Shown in pieces: positions 42,311 through 52,333 of a stretch of 64,000 bases of DNA. Every line of letters starts with the position of its first letter. Within the stretch, counting starts at the first letter, position 1. The notes beneath the pieces were generated by a model. The model worked only from the letters and a program-made list of their open reading frames with translations, searched no databases and had not been told where the DNA came from. The DNA lies in assembly GCF_020382885.2 (NCBI RefSeq), contig NC_058516.1:12743362-12807361 (forward strand). The letters run 5' to 3'. The DNA is from Scatophagus argus (taxonomy: Eukaryota > Chordata > Actinopteri > Scatophagidae). Position numbers and translations under genes: made by a program.

Positions 42311-45300
42311 AGCCCACTGAACTGCCGAGCCACAGCTCAGGTGGGGAGTCTTTTGGCTCACAAGATGGTGTGATTGCTAGTTTAATGTCATCTTGTCCAA
42401 ACATTAATGTATCGATTGGTGGCATTATTGTACCATGTTTGGTGGACACTGGGTCCATGGTGTCTACCCTCACGGAGAGTTTCTTTTTAGAGCATTTCGC
42501 ACCTTGGGGCCCGGATCGCCTTCGGTCTTGCCACTGGCTACAGCTTCGAGCAGCAAATGGCCTCTCTATCCCATATATAGGGTATCTGGAGCTGGAAGTT
42601 ACCTTGTGTGGTAAAGTGATACCTGGTTGTGGGGTTCTGGTGGTTAAGGATCCCCCTGGCGCTTTGTCTTCTGCTCCTGGTATCTTGGGGATGAATGTGA
42701 TTCGGAAATGTTATCAAGAGCTCTTTGGAGTACATGGCGCTTCCCTTTTTGAGTCTTCTCCTGTGTTGCAGGCACCTGGGCCAGTGGTGGAAGCATTGCA
42801 GAAGTGCCATCAGGCTGTTGCTCAAGGTCTTAGGGATCCGAGTGGCACTGTGCGAGTTCGGGGAAAGCGTGTGGTGCGCATACCAGGTGGGGCAATGAAG
42901 TTGGTCCCTGGCACCTGCCCAGAGCTGCGCCCTGGCAAGACTGCATTGTTTGAGCCTTTAGAGTCTGGTTTGCCTGCTGGGTTGCTGGCGTCACCATGTC
43001 TGGTCCAGGTCAAACGGGGTGTGACACATATTCCTGTGGTTAATGTCGGTACTGCTGAAGCCCTTCTTTACCCAAGAACAAGTCTTGGTGCCTTACGTGA
43101 TGCACAGGTGGTCAGTCTTCCTGTTGGTGTCACTGAAATCAGGTCGGTTGAGGCCGCTGTCATCCCAGATCGGGTAGAGGTTTTGGACCTGTCTGCACTA
43201 GGGGAATCTGAACAGATGGAGGTGAGGTCTTTGTTGAGGGAGTATAGTTCCATCTTTTCAGCTCATGATGGGGATTTGGGCTGTACAGATCTTCTCTGTC
43301 ATGACATCCCTTTACTGGATGATATCCCTGTGCGGCAGCGATACCGGCGCATTCCTCCATCGGAGTATGAGGCAGTAAAGGCTCATATCAATCAGCTTTT
43401 GGAGTCTCAGGTCATTAGGGAGAGTAGTAGCCCCTATGCTTCCCCTATTGTCCTTGTCCGGAAGAAGGATGGTAGCCTCCGTTTGTGTGTCGATTATCGT
43501 CTACTGAATAGTAAGACGAGGAAAGATGCTTTCCCTTTACCCCGTATTGAGGAGAGCCTGGATGCGTTGTCAGGAGCTCGCTGGTTTTCAACCATAGACC
43601 TGGCCAGTGGGTACAACCAGGTTCCGGTTTTGGAGCAGGACAGACCGAAAACAGCTTTTTGCACACCGTTTGGTCTCTTTGAGTTCAACAGGATGCCCTT
43701 TGGGTTGTGTAATGCACCTAGCACGTTCCAACGATTGATGCAGAGAATGTTTGGGGATCAGCAGGGGCAATCGCTTCTGCTTTATCTGGATGACATTATT
43801 GTCTTTTCCACCTCTGTCTCCCAGCATTTGCAGCGGTTGGAACTGGTTTTCGGCCGGCTCCAAAAAGAAGGGTTGAAGGCCAAGTTGGAGAAGTGTGCGT
43901 TCTTCCAGCGAGAGGTTACTTATCTGGGACATGTTATTTCTTCTGAGGGAGTCTCCACAGATCCGGCAAAAGTAGAGGCAGTGGCTAAATGGCAGCGTCC
44001 TACCAGTGTGTCTGAGCTGCGCTCATTTTTGGGCTTTGCCAGTTACTATCAGCGCTTTGTGGAGGGCTTTGCTAAATTAGCAGGCCCTCTGCATAAGTTA
44101 GTAGCAGATCTGTCTGGTGCTAAGTCCAGGAAGGGGCCTGGATCAGCCTTTGGTGCTGCATGGACTCCACAGTGTGAGGACAGCTTTGAAGCTCTAAAGG
44201 CTAGGCTGGTTGCAGCTCCTGTGTTGGCATATGCTGATTTTTCACAACCCTTTATCTTGGAGACTGATGCCAGCCATAGTGGGCTTGGAGCTGTGCTGTC
44301 GCAGGAGGTGAATGGTGTGGTTCGGCCTGTTGCTTACGCCAGTCGAGGGCTCCGGCCTACTGAACGTAACATGACAAATTATAGCTCGATGAAGCTGGAG
44401 TTTCTTGCACTGAAGTGGGCCATGACTGAGAAGTTCAGGGAATACCTGTTGGGGCACAAGTGTGTGGTATTCACTGACAACAACCCATTGAGCTACCTTC
44501 AGTCTGCTAAACTGGGGGCCACTGAGCATCGTTGGGCTGCTCAGTTGGCAGCTTTTGATTTTGATATTAAGTATCGCTCTGGGCGCAGTAATAAAAATGC
44601 TGACGCTCTTTCACGTCAGTATATGTCTGGGTCAGGTGTGGCTCACCAGTTTTCTGGCACCTTGGTTCCCGGTGTCCTTCAGCAGGTCTCATGTCCTGAT
44701 GCCGGGACACCTGTGACCCAATCTCTTGTTGCTGCCTTTCCCAGCCATTCAGTACCAGATGTTCGGGCCTTACAGGAGGCTGACTCTGTCATCAGGGAGG
44801 TTTTGGAGTTTTGGAGGAGGCAGGTTCGACCAACTTTTGCTGAACGGCATAAGTTGTCTCAGCCTGTTCTGGCCTTGCTGCGCCAGTGGGATCGACTGGT
44901 GGAGAAGGAAGGGGTGCTATATCGCCGGATTTTCCATCCAGATGGTGGAGAAGAGTCCCTCCAGCTCATTTTGCCAGCCGTTCTTAAACCGGAGGTCTTG
45001 AAGCAGTTGCATCAAGATCATGGCCATCAGGGCATCGACCGGACCACTGACTTGATACGGCAGCGTTGCTATTGGCCAGGTATGTTTTCTGACATTAAGC
45101 AGTGGGTCCAGGAGTGCGAACGGTGTCAGGTGGCTAAGGACTCTGGGGCTGTGTCGCATAGCTTTATGGGCCACTTGCTTGCATCCAGGCCTAATGAGAT
45201 TTTGGCCCTGGACTTTACCTTGTTGGAGCCCTCCAGGGGTGGGTATGAGAATGTCCTAGTGATGACGGATGTGTTTAGTAAATACACCGTGGCAGTACCC

Positions 45301-46446
45301 ACACGGGATCAGCGGGCCTCTACAGTGGCCCAGGTTCTTGTGGTTGAGTGGTTTTACAAGTTTGGTGTTCCGAGTCGGCTTCATTCTGATCAGGGTCGTA
45401 GTTTTGAGAGTTCATTGATCCATCAGTTGTGCTGCCTGTATAAGGTAGAAAGATCTCGCACAACTCCCTATCACCCGGCAGGGAATGGTCAATGTGAGCG
45501 GTTCAACAGAACCTTGCATAACCTCTTGCGTACCCTCCCAGTTTCACAGAAGCAGGACTGGGCCTCCTGTCTGCCACAAGTGCTCTTTTGTTATAATACC
45601 ACCCCTCATCAGGGCACGGGTGAATCTCCGTTTTTCCTCATGTTTGGAAGGGAGTCCCAGTTGCCAGTGGACTTCCTTTTGGGACGGGTTCCGAACCCTG
45701 TACCAGGGGAAGTACAGGATTGGGTGGCCGAGCATCAGGCCAGATTGAGAGTTGCTTTTGAGAATGCCCATGGGCGATTGCTGGCAGCCGCTGGTAGACG
45801 AAAGGGACGGCATGATCAGAATGTCCGAGACTTGCCACTATCAGTTGGGCAGCTAGTGTACCTGCGGGATTACAGCAGTAGAGGGCGCCATAAAATTAAA
45901 GATGTTTGGAGTTCAGTGGTCTATAAAGTGGTGAGAGCTCCCTCAGGGGAAGGTGTAGTTTACACCATTGCCCCTGTTAGTGACTTACAGAAGGTTCGGA
46001 TTGTGCACCGGGATGCAGTGAAGGCAGTGGTGCAGCCTGGACCTCTGCCTTGTGCCCCAGTGGCGCAGGCTCCATCTGCATTGGCTGCCACTGACAGTGA
46101 GCCGTCTGAAGAAGTGTGGTTGTTGGCCCCTGAGATCTCTTTACCAGTGACCCCAGCAGGACTTGATACTGTCGGGCCTATGAGTGTGCTGGATGCATCT
46201 CCACCAGAACCGGCTCCAGGGACGTCCTCTTCCCAGGGGAGCCTGTTGGCGGTGGGTTTTCCATCATCAGAGGACGGTCCCTGTTGTAGTCAGCAGACCT
46301 TGCGGCGTACTTCTCGCCCTACAGCAGGCCAGCACGGCAATGTACACCATCTTCCCCGGTCTGTTGGTCATCAGAACCATGCCCCCCCAGAGTCCTCTCA
46401 ATCTGTGTCTAGCGTGCAGGTGGCCCTGTTTCGGCCATGGCATTAA
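42277..46446 (+). CDS. Gypsy pol: protease, RT, RNase H, integrase
   Basis: The frame opens at 42277, inside gag in the -1 frame, and is unbroken to 46446. The first in-frame ATG is 42385, so expression probably depends on -1 frameshifting. Domains in order are: aspartic protease 'CLVDTGSMVSTL'; reverse transcriptase ('LRLCVDYRLLNSKTRKDAFP', 'FSTIDLASGYNQVPV', 'LLYLDDIIVF' with YLDD near 43783); RNase H ('LETDASHSGLGAVLSQE', 'FTDNNPLSYL', 'NADALSR'); integrase HHCC finger ('HGHQGIDRTT'...'CERC'); and DDE core ('LALDFTLLEP', 'LHSDQGRSFES', 'NGQCERFNRTL'). A proline-rich tail of about 130 residues follows the integrase C-terminal domain. This is the standard Gypsy order, unlike the Gmr1-like element at 15544-18340. 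No inactivating change is seen. Confidence 0.95.
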   Translation: MRPFFSPVGKLKPTELPSHSSGGESFGSQDGVIASLMSSCPNINVSIGGIIVPCLVDTGSMVSTLTESFFLEHFAPWGPDRLRSCHWLQLRAANGLSIPYIGYLELEVTLCGKVIPGCGVLVVKDPPGALSSAPGILGMNVIRKCYQELFGVHGASLFESSPVLQAPGPVVEALQKCHQAVAQGLRDPSGTVRVRGKRVVRIPGGAMKLVPGTCPELRPGKTALFEPLESGLPAGLLASPCLVQVKRGVTHIPVVNVGTAEALLYPRTSLGALRDAQVVSLPVGVTEIRSVEAAVIPDRVEVLDLSALGESEQMEVRSLLREYSSIFSAHDGDLGCTDLLCHDIPLLDDIPVRQRYRRIPPSEYEAVKAHINQLLESQVIRESSSPYASPIVLVRKKDGSLRLCVDYRLLNSKTRKDAFPLPRIEESLDALSGARWFSTIDLASGYNQVPVLEQDRPKTAFCTPFGLFEFNRMPFGLCNAPSTFQRLMQRMFGDQQGQSLLLYLDDIIVFSTSVSQHLQRLELVFGRLQKEGLKAKLEKCAFFQREVTYLGHVISSEGVSTDPAKVEAVAKWQRPTSVSELRSFLGFASYYQRFVEGFAKLAGPLHKLVADLSGAKSRKGPGSAFGAAWTPQCEDSFEALKARLVAAPVLAYADFSQPFILETDASHSGLGAVLSQEVNGVVRPVAYASRGLRPTERNMTNYSSMKLEFLALKWAMTEKFREYLLGHKCVVFTDNNPLSYLQSAKLGATEHRWAAQLAAFDFDIKYRSGRSNKNADALSRQYMSGSGVAHQFSGTLVPGVLQQVSCPDAGTPVTQSLVAAFPSHSVPDVRALQEADSVIREVLEFWRRQVRPTFAERHKLSQPVLALLRQWDRLVEKEGVLYRRIFHPDGGEESLQLILPAVLKPEVLKQLHQDHGHQGIDRTTDLIRQRCYWPGMFSDIKQWVQECERCQVAKDSGAVSHSFMGHLLASRPNEILALDFTLLEPSRGGYENVLVMTDVFSKYTVAVPTRDQRASTVAQVLVVEWFYKFGVPSRLHSDQGRSFESSLIHQLCCLYKVERSRTTPYHPAGNGQCERFNRTLHNLLRTLPVSQKQDWASCLPQVLFCYNTTPHQGTGESPFFLMFGRESQLPVDFLLGRVPNPVPGEVQDWVAEHQARLRVAFENAHGRLLAAAGRRKGRHDQNVRDLPLSVGQLVYLRDYSSRGRHKIKDVWSSVVYKVVRAPSGEGVVYTIAPVSDLQKVRIVHRDAVKAVVQPGPLPCAPVAQAPSALAATDSEPSEEVWLLAPEISLPVTPAGLDTVGPMSVLDASPPEPAPGTSSSQGSLLAVGFPSSEDGPCCSQQTLRRTSRPTAGQHGNVHHLPRSVGHQNHAPPESSQSVSSVQVALFRPWH

Positions 46447-46499
46447 TGCCTGTTTCTTTTTGTCATCGTCGGGGCGACGATTCAGCAGCCTGGAGTAGA

Positions 46500-47829
46500 T
46501 GTGGCCAGGTGGGTCGTTTCCTCCCCACCGCTGTATGGCGCTGTCCCACGGTTCCAGTGTGCTGATTGTGGGGCGGCCCCGCAGCTATTTAAGCCGGCAG
46601 GTGGCTGCGCTTTCTCTCTCTTCTTCCTCCTTGTGCGGCGGTGGCCTGCAGCAGTAGCTGTGGTGAACGTGGGTGCCGTGGTGCTCCGGTATCCAGGTAT
46701 GTGTTTTGTCTGTTCTGTCTGTGCACCAAGGTACGTTGCAGTCATAGCGGCTGTGATTTGTTTTGCAGCGTGCGTTGTGGCGGCGTGTATGCGGTGGGGC
46801 TGTCGTGTCCTCTTGCCTGGGTCCGCCTGCGGTGTTGGCACGGTAGGTTGTTGCAATATTGTGCTAGCTAGATCTCTCTGTGCTGACGCTGTTTTCTTTT
46901 CTTGATCTGCAGCGGTGGTTGTGACGGGGGTGGCTCACCCACCGTTAGCGTGGCCTCCTTTCCCTCCCCTTTTTATCGGTGCACCGGGTAGGTGCTGCTG
47001 TTCTGGTGGCGCTGCTGTTCCGGTTGCGCTGCTGTTCCGGTTGGGCCGCTGTTTTGGACGCGTCGTCGCTCGGGACGCGAAGTCGTTCCGGACACGGAGC
47101 TTGTGCTTCCGAGGGACTGTTCAAAGACTGAATTGAATGCGTTGATGGCGGTTGGTGTTTTATTCTGGGTTTTGTTTCTTTGGATTATTACTTTGATCTA
47201 TTGTGTAAATTTAGGTTTAATTTTTGTATATTCATATTTCTGTGTATTGTTTTTGGGTTAAAATTAGTTAGTTTAGTTAGTAGTTACTGAGTTTTTCCTT
47301 TTCCCTTTTTTTTATTTTTCTTTCTTGTTTTGTTTGTTGGAGTGTGTGAGTGTCTGTATTTTAAGTTGCCGTGTTGTTGGGTCCCTGTCATTAATTTCTT
47401 TCTCTTTGTGTTTGCTGTACAGGAGCTGTGGCCTGGTGGTGGCGGTGGTCCCCATTTCCTGGTGCTGGGTTTTGTCTTCACATCCTTATTTTATTAGATT
47501 GCAGTGTCACGGTGTGTAGGTTGCTCCCTTTTCTTTTCTTTCCACCTCCAGTACACCACAGCCCTGTTCACTCTTGGGGTTGATTTTGCAGGGCCCCAAC
47601 ATATCTTGCTTGTACTAGGCAACACATAGTGCTCATGACCAAATTTTATTGTGTGCTTGTTTTTTTTCTTTTGTGGTTTAATAATAAAAAAAGTTGTTCT
47701 TTCTACCTGTCCCTTGCCCTGTGTGTGACTCGGACCTGTGTGCATTTCCTGGGGTTGAGGCACCTCTCCTCCAGGTGGCGTTGTCAGCAACTGTCATTTA
47801 TTTAGACTTACCTCCTGAACTCTGCCACA
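46500..47829 (+). repeat. 3' LTR of the Gypsy element, 1330 bp
   Basis: It is nearly identical to 39670-41016. It begins TGTGGCCAGG at 46500 and ends GCCACA at 47829. The preceding 53 bp hold no strong polypurine tract: the bases just before it are GCCTGGAGTAGA. Confidence 0.95.
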
Positions 47830-47833
47830 CCTG

Positions 47834-47927
47834 CATTACTGGCCACAGGAAAGGGGTCATCACCAACCTTAAGGTCAAGGAGTTTTCCCAGGCAGAGGAG
47901 GATGAGTTGGGAAGGAGAATAATCCGG
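47834..47927 (+). pseudogene. Recombinase-like gene, exon 1, 3' piece (box I arginine)
   Basis: It completes the exon begun at 39609. It encodes 'ITGHRKGVITNLKVKEF' and 'SQAEEDELGRRIIR', and ends in CGG before a consensus donor GTAAGAG at 47928. The TGHRxG..xNL pattern is box I of tyrosine recombinases, with Arg as the first catalytic residue. Joining to 50370 is phase 0. Confidence 0.68.
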
Positions 47928-48156
47928 GTAAGAGAATGCATCATGGTACAGCTTGTAGAGTATTTCCCTTTTTATGTTCTGAATATAAACTACTGAATTT
48001 CAATAAAGTATCTTTCTATCTATCTGCTAAATTTCTTCCTCAATATAGACCCTAACTCCCTTTACATTACACGCATGGGTAACCATGACTACCTACAGCA
48101 TGCTTCCAAATATAGCATTTTCACTACATGTCTGTGTTTCCTTGCTTTATTCACAG
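47928..48156 (+). other. Intron of the recombinase-like gene, left of the L2 insertion
   Basis: It runs from the donor GTAAGAG to a strong pyrimidine tract and acceptor, TTTCCTTGCTTTATTCACAG, ending at 48156. A short 'TTTCAATAAAGTATC' with TATC repeats at about 47997-48030 is a tiny LINE tail. Exon 2 should follow at once, but the L2 element lies between. Confidence 0.6.
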
Positions 48157-48311
48157 AATCAGAATCAGAATCAGAATCAGAATCAGCTTTATTTGCCAAG
48201 TATGTGTGACCATACAAGGAATTTGACTCCGGATTTTTCTCTGTCCTGTGCACCATACAAAATACAAAAAAGCAATAATAATAATAAAAAGAAGAATAAA
48301 ATATTTACAAG

Positions 48312-48313
<2 letters not shown>

Positions 48314-48375
<62 letters not shown>
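48314..48375. repeat. TA dinucleotide microsatellite
   Basis: About 30 TA/AT repeats lie within the 3' untranslated region of the L2 element. The related tail at 18557-18716 lacks this expansion. Confidence 0.9.
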
Positions 48376-48381
<6 letters not shown>

Positions 48382-48441
48382 GTGCAAACAGTGGAATGAG
48401 GTAGTGCAAACAGTGTGATGGTTCACACAATGGCAGGTGGT

Positions 48442-50365
48442 TTATGGGGAGATCAGGGAGACAGCCTGGGGGAAGAAACTGTTTTTGTGTCTGGTGGTCT
48501 TGGCATACAGAGCTCTGTAACGCCTACCAGAGGGAAGCAGATCAAACAGTTTGTGTGCAGGGTGTGAGGGGTCTGCAGTGATGCTTCCTGCCCGTTTTTT
48601 GACCCTGGACTGGTATAAGTCCTGGATGGAGGGCAGGTCGGCCCCGATGATTTTTTCTGCAGACCTGATTGTCCGTTGCAGTCTGTTTCTGTCCTGTTTG
48701 GTGGCCGATCCAAACCAGACAGTGATGGAAGTGCAGAGAACAGACTGGACGATGGAGGTGTAGAAGATGGTCAGCAGCTCCTGAGGCAGGTTGAACTTTT
48801 TCAGCTGTCGCAGAAAATACAACCTCTGCTGGGCCTTTTTTCTGATTAGGTCTACGTGGGACTTCCACTTGAGATCCCGGGCGATTGTAGTTCCCAGGAA
48901 CTTAAAGGAGTCCACAGTAGACACTGTGTTGTTGAGAATGGTAAGAGGAGGTACGGTGGGTGGGTTCTTCCTAAAGTCCACTGTCATCTCCACAGTCTTG
49001 AGCGGGTTAAGCTCCAGGTTGTTCTGACCACACCAGAGGACCAGCTGGTCTACTTCACGTCTGTAGGCAGCCTCATCACCATCCTTGATGAGGCCAACTA
49101 CAGTTGTGTCGTCCGCAAACTTAAGTAGTTTTACGGACGGGTCCCCTGAGGAGCAGTCGTTAGTGTATAGGGAGAAGAGCAGCGGGGAAAGAACACACCC
49201 CTGGGGGGCGCCAGTACTGATGGTTCTGGTGCTGGAGGTGATGCTCCCCAGCCTCACCTGCTGCCTCCTGTCAGTGAGGAAGTTGTAGATCCACTGAGAG
49301 GTGGAGGTCGGCACTGTGAGCTGTGAGAGCTTCTGGCGGAGGATTTCTGGGATGATGGTGTTGAATGCAGAGCTGAAGTCCACAAACAGGATCCTGGCAT
49401 ATGTCCCTGGGGTGTCGAGGTGATGGAGGATGAAGTGCAGTCCCATGTTGACTGCGTCATCCACCGACCGGTTTGCCCGGTAGGCAAACTGCAGGGGGTC
49501 AAGCCGGGGGCCTGTGATGAACTTCAGGTGGTTCAGCACCAGCCTCTCAAAGGATTTCATGACCACAGACGTCAGGGCGACGGGTCTGTAGTCATTCAAC
49601 CCCGTGATGGTGGGTTTTTTGGGGACTGGGATGATGGTGGAACGTTTGAAGCAGGAGGGTACTTCACACAGCTCCAGAGATCTGTTGAAGATCTGGGTGA
49701 AGATGGGTGCCAGCTGGTCAGCGCAGATTCTCAGGCAGGAGGGGGACACTCTGTCAGGTCCTGGAGCCTTCCTGGTCTTCTGCCTCTGGAAGAGCCGATG
49801 CACCTCCTCCACATTGACCTTCAGTGCTGGTAGGAGGTCTGAGTTGAGGGGGGAGGGTGAGGTGTCAGGTATGGCACAGAGGTTGAGTGTTGTGGATGGG
49901 GTGGGAGAAGGGTGTGAAAAGCGGCAGTAGAAGCTGTTCAGCTCCTCTGCCAGTCCTTTGTTACCCACAGGGTGGGGGGATGGGCTCCTGTAGTTGGTGA
50001 TGTCTCTCAGGCCTTTCCACACTGAAGTAGGGTCGTTGGCTGAAAACCTGTTTTTCAGCTTCTCAGAGTAGCACCTCTTTGCAGCTCTGATCTCCCTTGT
50101 CAGTGTGTTCCTGGCCTGCTTGTACAGGGCCCTGTCCCCACTTCTGTGGGCCTCCTCCTTAGCCTGGCGCAGCTTCCTGAGTTTATTGGTGAACCATGGT
50201 TTGTTGTTGTTGTATGTGCAGAAGGTTTTGGTCTGCACACATGAGTCCTCACAAAAACTGATGTAGGATGTCACAGTGTCGGTCAGTTCATCCAGGTCTG
50301 TGGCTGCAGCCTCGAAGATGAGATGGACCATGCAGTGGTCAGAGAGTCCCAAAGCAGCACGGGAA
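48442..50365 (-). pseudogene. L2-type LINE ORF2, truncated but otherwise open
   Basis: From the endonuclease end 'LGLSDHCMVHLIF' the frame stays open for about 640 codons. It passes the linker ('NNNKPWFTNKLRKLRQAK'), RT motifs 'KAPGPDRVSPSCLR', 'LNDYRPVALTSVVMKSFERL', motif A 'FVDFSSAFNTI', motif B 'STGAPQGCVLSPLLFSLYT', motif C 'KFADDTTVVG' and thumb 'FKFLGTTIARDLKW'. It ends at the C-terminal block 'DPSHPAHKLFDLLPSGRR', with the stop at 48442. Motif A reads FNT rather than the usual FDT. It cannot move itself without the endonuclease. The apparent extension beyond 50365 is host exon read backwards. Confidence 0.85.
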
Positions 50366-50369
50366 ACAG

Positions 50370-50501
50370 GTGGAAGATCACAAAACCAAAGAGAGCTTTG
50401 GTCATGCCCAGATTCTGATTTCTTTTCAGGACTGCTGGGAGTCCTTTGGTCTTCCAGGGAGACCAACATTCTCCCCGATTCGAAGCAGCATAAGCACATG
50501 T
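50370..50501 (+). pseudogene. Recombinase-like gene, exon 2 (lysine and box II arginine)
   Basis: It is 132 bp, 44 codons, phase 0 at both ends. It starts GTGGAAGATCAC after ACAG and ends ACATGT before donor GTAAGA. It encodes 'VEDHKTKESFGHAQ' and 'DCWESFGLPGRPTFSPIRSS'. HKT is the hairpin lysine motif. 'PTFSPIRSS' aligns with box II, where the usual His of H-x-x-R is Ser. Compared with the family as I recall it, about 60 residues between AQ and FQDCW are absent, so the core is shortened. Its native acceptor pyrimidines now lie at 48135-48156, beyond the L2. Confidence 0.68.
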
Positions 50502-50595
50502 GTAAGATTTGTTTCATTTTCATCAAACTAATTAAAAACATGCACAATTCTGTTTTTGCACAACACTTAATGTTTTTGTCATCATTTTTTTGTAG

Positions 50596-51360
50596 GTTGG
50601 ACGGAGTGTGGAGGAGAGTAAAAGGGGAAACATCCACAGGCTGATGTTCCACTCAACGGCCACAGCAGAGAAATTTTATGAGGCTGACCTGGGCTTCAGT
50701 GAAGCTTTCCAAATGCGCAAAGAAACAGCCAGTGCACTTGCAAACACCTTCAAAAACAGATGCAGGACCTACAAGAACACAGAGAAAACAGACCATGCTG
50801 ATAAAGGCAACACTGTTTCCCAGGGTAAAGAGAATGAAGAGGGAGCAGAGAAGGGCAAAGAAAAGGGCAAGAGAAAGAAGATGACAAAAAGGCGTGGACA
50901 AGTCAGTGACAGTGAGCACACAGAGAGCAGTGACAGGAAGTGCTCACAGGAAGATGAGGAAGCCCACAAGGCCAAGAAGCATGCTGTGAGGAGTGCCAGA
51001 GTGCAGAATGAGAGCCAAAAGAAAACAAGAAAGGATGTAACACAGGTCAAAAGAAAGAAGATGTCAAAGAGTTGCTTACAAGTCAGTGACACTGACCACA
51101 CAGGGAGCAGTGACGGCAAAAGCTCACAGGGAGAAGGTGATGGAGATGAGGAGCATGTGCAGCAGGAAAGTGAAATACAACTCAGTCAGGTTACAAAAGA
51201 GGACTGTGGAACAGGAAAGAGTGATAAAAGGGTGACACAAGACAAAGACAATGACACAGAGAGACTAGATCAGATGACTGAAGTTATCTCGTCTTCTGAG
51301 GAGACAGAAGACGCGAAAAAAGACAACAGGAGAGCAAGTGCAACCGACAGTGAAATATGA
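50596..51360 (+). pseudogene. Recombinase-like gene, exon 3 (His-x8-Tyr) and charged tail
   Basis: It follows the acceptor TTTTTTTGTAG and continues in phase 0. It opens with 'VGRSVEESKRGNIH' and then 'RLMFHSTATAEKFYEADL': His and Tyr are nine residues apart, as in lambda integrase and XerD. 'FQMRKETASALANTF' closes the domain. The remaining ~190 residues are Lys/Glu/Ser-rich, with two similar blocks 'QVSDSEHTESSD' and 'QVSDTDHTGSSD' and basic 'KGKRKKMTKRR' signals that look nuclear. The frame ends at TGA 51358-51360, while a second frame continues from within it. Confidence 0.65.
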
Positions 51361-52333
51361 CAACACCAAAAAACGTCCCAGATTGTCCTGCAACCCAGTG
51401 AGGTCTTTAAGGACGGTGAAAAATTCGAACAAAAGACCCATGGCCAAGTATGGTTATCTCCAAAGGAAGGGAAAAGGATCTCCTCCTAAGAAATCAAGCC
51501 CCAAGCAGTTACTCTTACGAAACTGCCAGGTAGTGCTGCAGAGGGTGAATACTAAGACTTTGGAGGAACTGAAGAGACAGAGAAAGGGAAGGGCAAAAAA
51601 AGGTATCTCTCACCAGAAACCTCAGCATTTTATCAGATGGCCCAAAAAACACAAGAAAAACAAGACAGGAACAACAGAAGACATGAGAGGAAACCAAAAA
51701 GATGATTCACATCAGGCTGAAGTGAGAGCAGGAAGCAGAGAAGAACATCTTGCAGATAATGCTGTACCGGAAAAGGACAGAAAAGTAGATCCAGAAGACA
51801 GAGATGCACAGGCAGGAGACCAAGAAGGAGACCCAAACAACAGCAAATTACAGAACAGAGATCCAGAAGACAGTGCAGCACAAGGAGACAAAGATAATGA
51901 GCTAGAAAATGGAACGAAAATGGCACTAGGCCGAGACAGAGATCGGGGATACAGTTCAGAACAGACAGAAGACCAAGACGGTGATCCAAAAGAGAGTGCA
52001 ATACCATTAGGACACAAAGTAGAAAATTTGGAGGACAGCGCAAAACAGACAGGAGACCAAGAAGGAAATCCAGAAAATGGTGCAGTACAGATTGGAGAAA
52101 GAGAAAGTACTGAAATTTCAGAAAAAACAGGAAATCAAGAAGGACATCAAAACAAAAATGCAGCACAGACAGGAGACCAAGAAGGAGAACCAGAAGGTGA
52201 TGCAGAGCAGTCAGGAGACAGCGAAAGAGATCCAGAAAACTGTGTAGAACATATAAGAGACCAAGAAGGAGACTCGGAGGATGGTACAGTACAGACAGGA
52301 GACAGAAAAGGAGAGCCAGAAGAGGATGGGTGA
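51338..52333 (+). pseudogene. Frame-shifted C-terminal tail with acidic ~18-aa repeats
   Basis: This is a +1-shifted frame of 331 codons overlapping the end of exon 3's frame. A one-base change in the A-run at about 51315-51320 would connect the two. A basic stretch ('NTKKRPRLS', 'RKGKGSPPKKSSPK', 'RWPKKHKKNK') leads into degenerate repeats of about 17-20 residues of the type 'QTGDQEGDPED', seen about ten times to the stop at 52333. That the frame is open for 1 kb argues it was coding in a recent ancestor. Alternatively it is a separate repeat-born ORF. Confidence 0.5.

Larger units (their letters stand above)
39670..47829 (+). mobile_element. Young, complete Ty3/Gypsy retrotransposon, 8.16 kb
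   Basis: Two LTRs (39670-41016 and 46500-47829) enclose a primer-binding site, gag and pol. The target duplication is CCTG at 39666-39669 and 47830-47833. The LTRs appear to differ at only two or three bases plus a 17-bp length difference, so the insertion is recent. There is no env-like ORF: pol ends only 53 bp before the 3' LTR. It lies inside an exon of the recombinase-like gene, in the same orientation. Confidence 0.96.
48157..50365 (-). mobile_element. L2-type LINE, 5'-truncated, at the intron-exon junction
   Basis: The 3' tail of GAATCA repeats begins at 48157. The element runs on the minus strand to about 50365 and is flanked by ACAG on both sides (48153-48156 and 50366-50369). It contains a TA microsatellite in the 3' region at 48314-48375. 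Most of the endonuclease is missing. It pushed the pyrimidine tract of the host acceptor 2.2 kb away from exon 2. Confidence 0.85.

Noticed and set aside
50366-50652. The N-terminal part of the 736-codon minus-strand ORF at 48442-50652
   Set aside because: Beyond 50365 it runs antisense through the recombinase-like exons; the LINE protein ends at the insertion point.
51633-52166. 177-codon hydrophobic minus-strand ORF suggesting a membrane protein
   Set aside because: It is the exact antisense of the acidic repeat tail; codons for Glu/Gln/Asp read backwards give Leu/Phe/Val.
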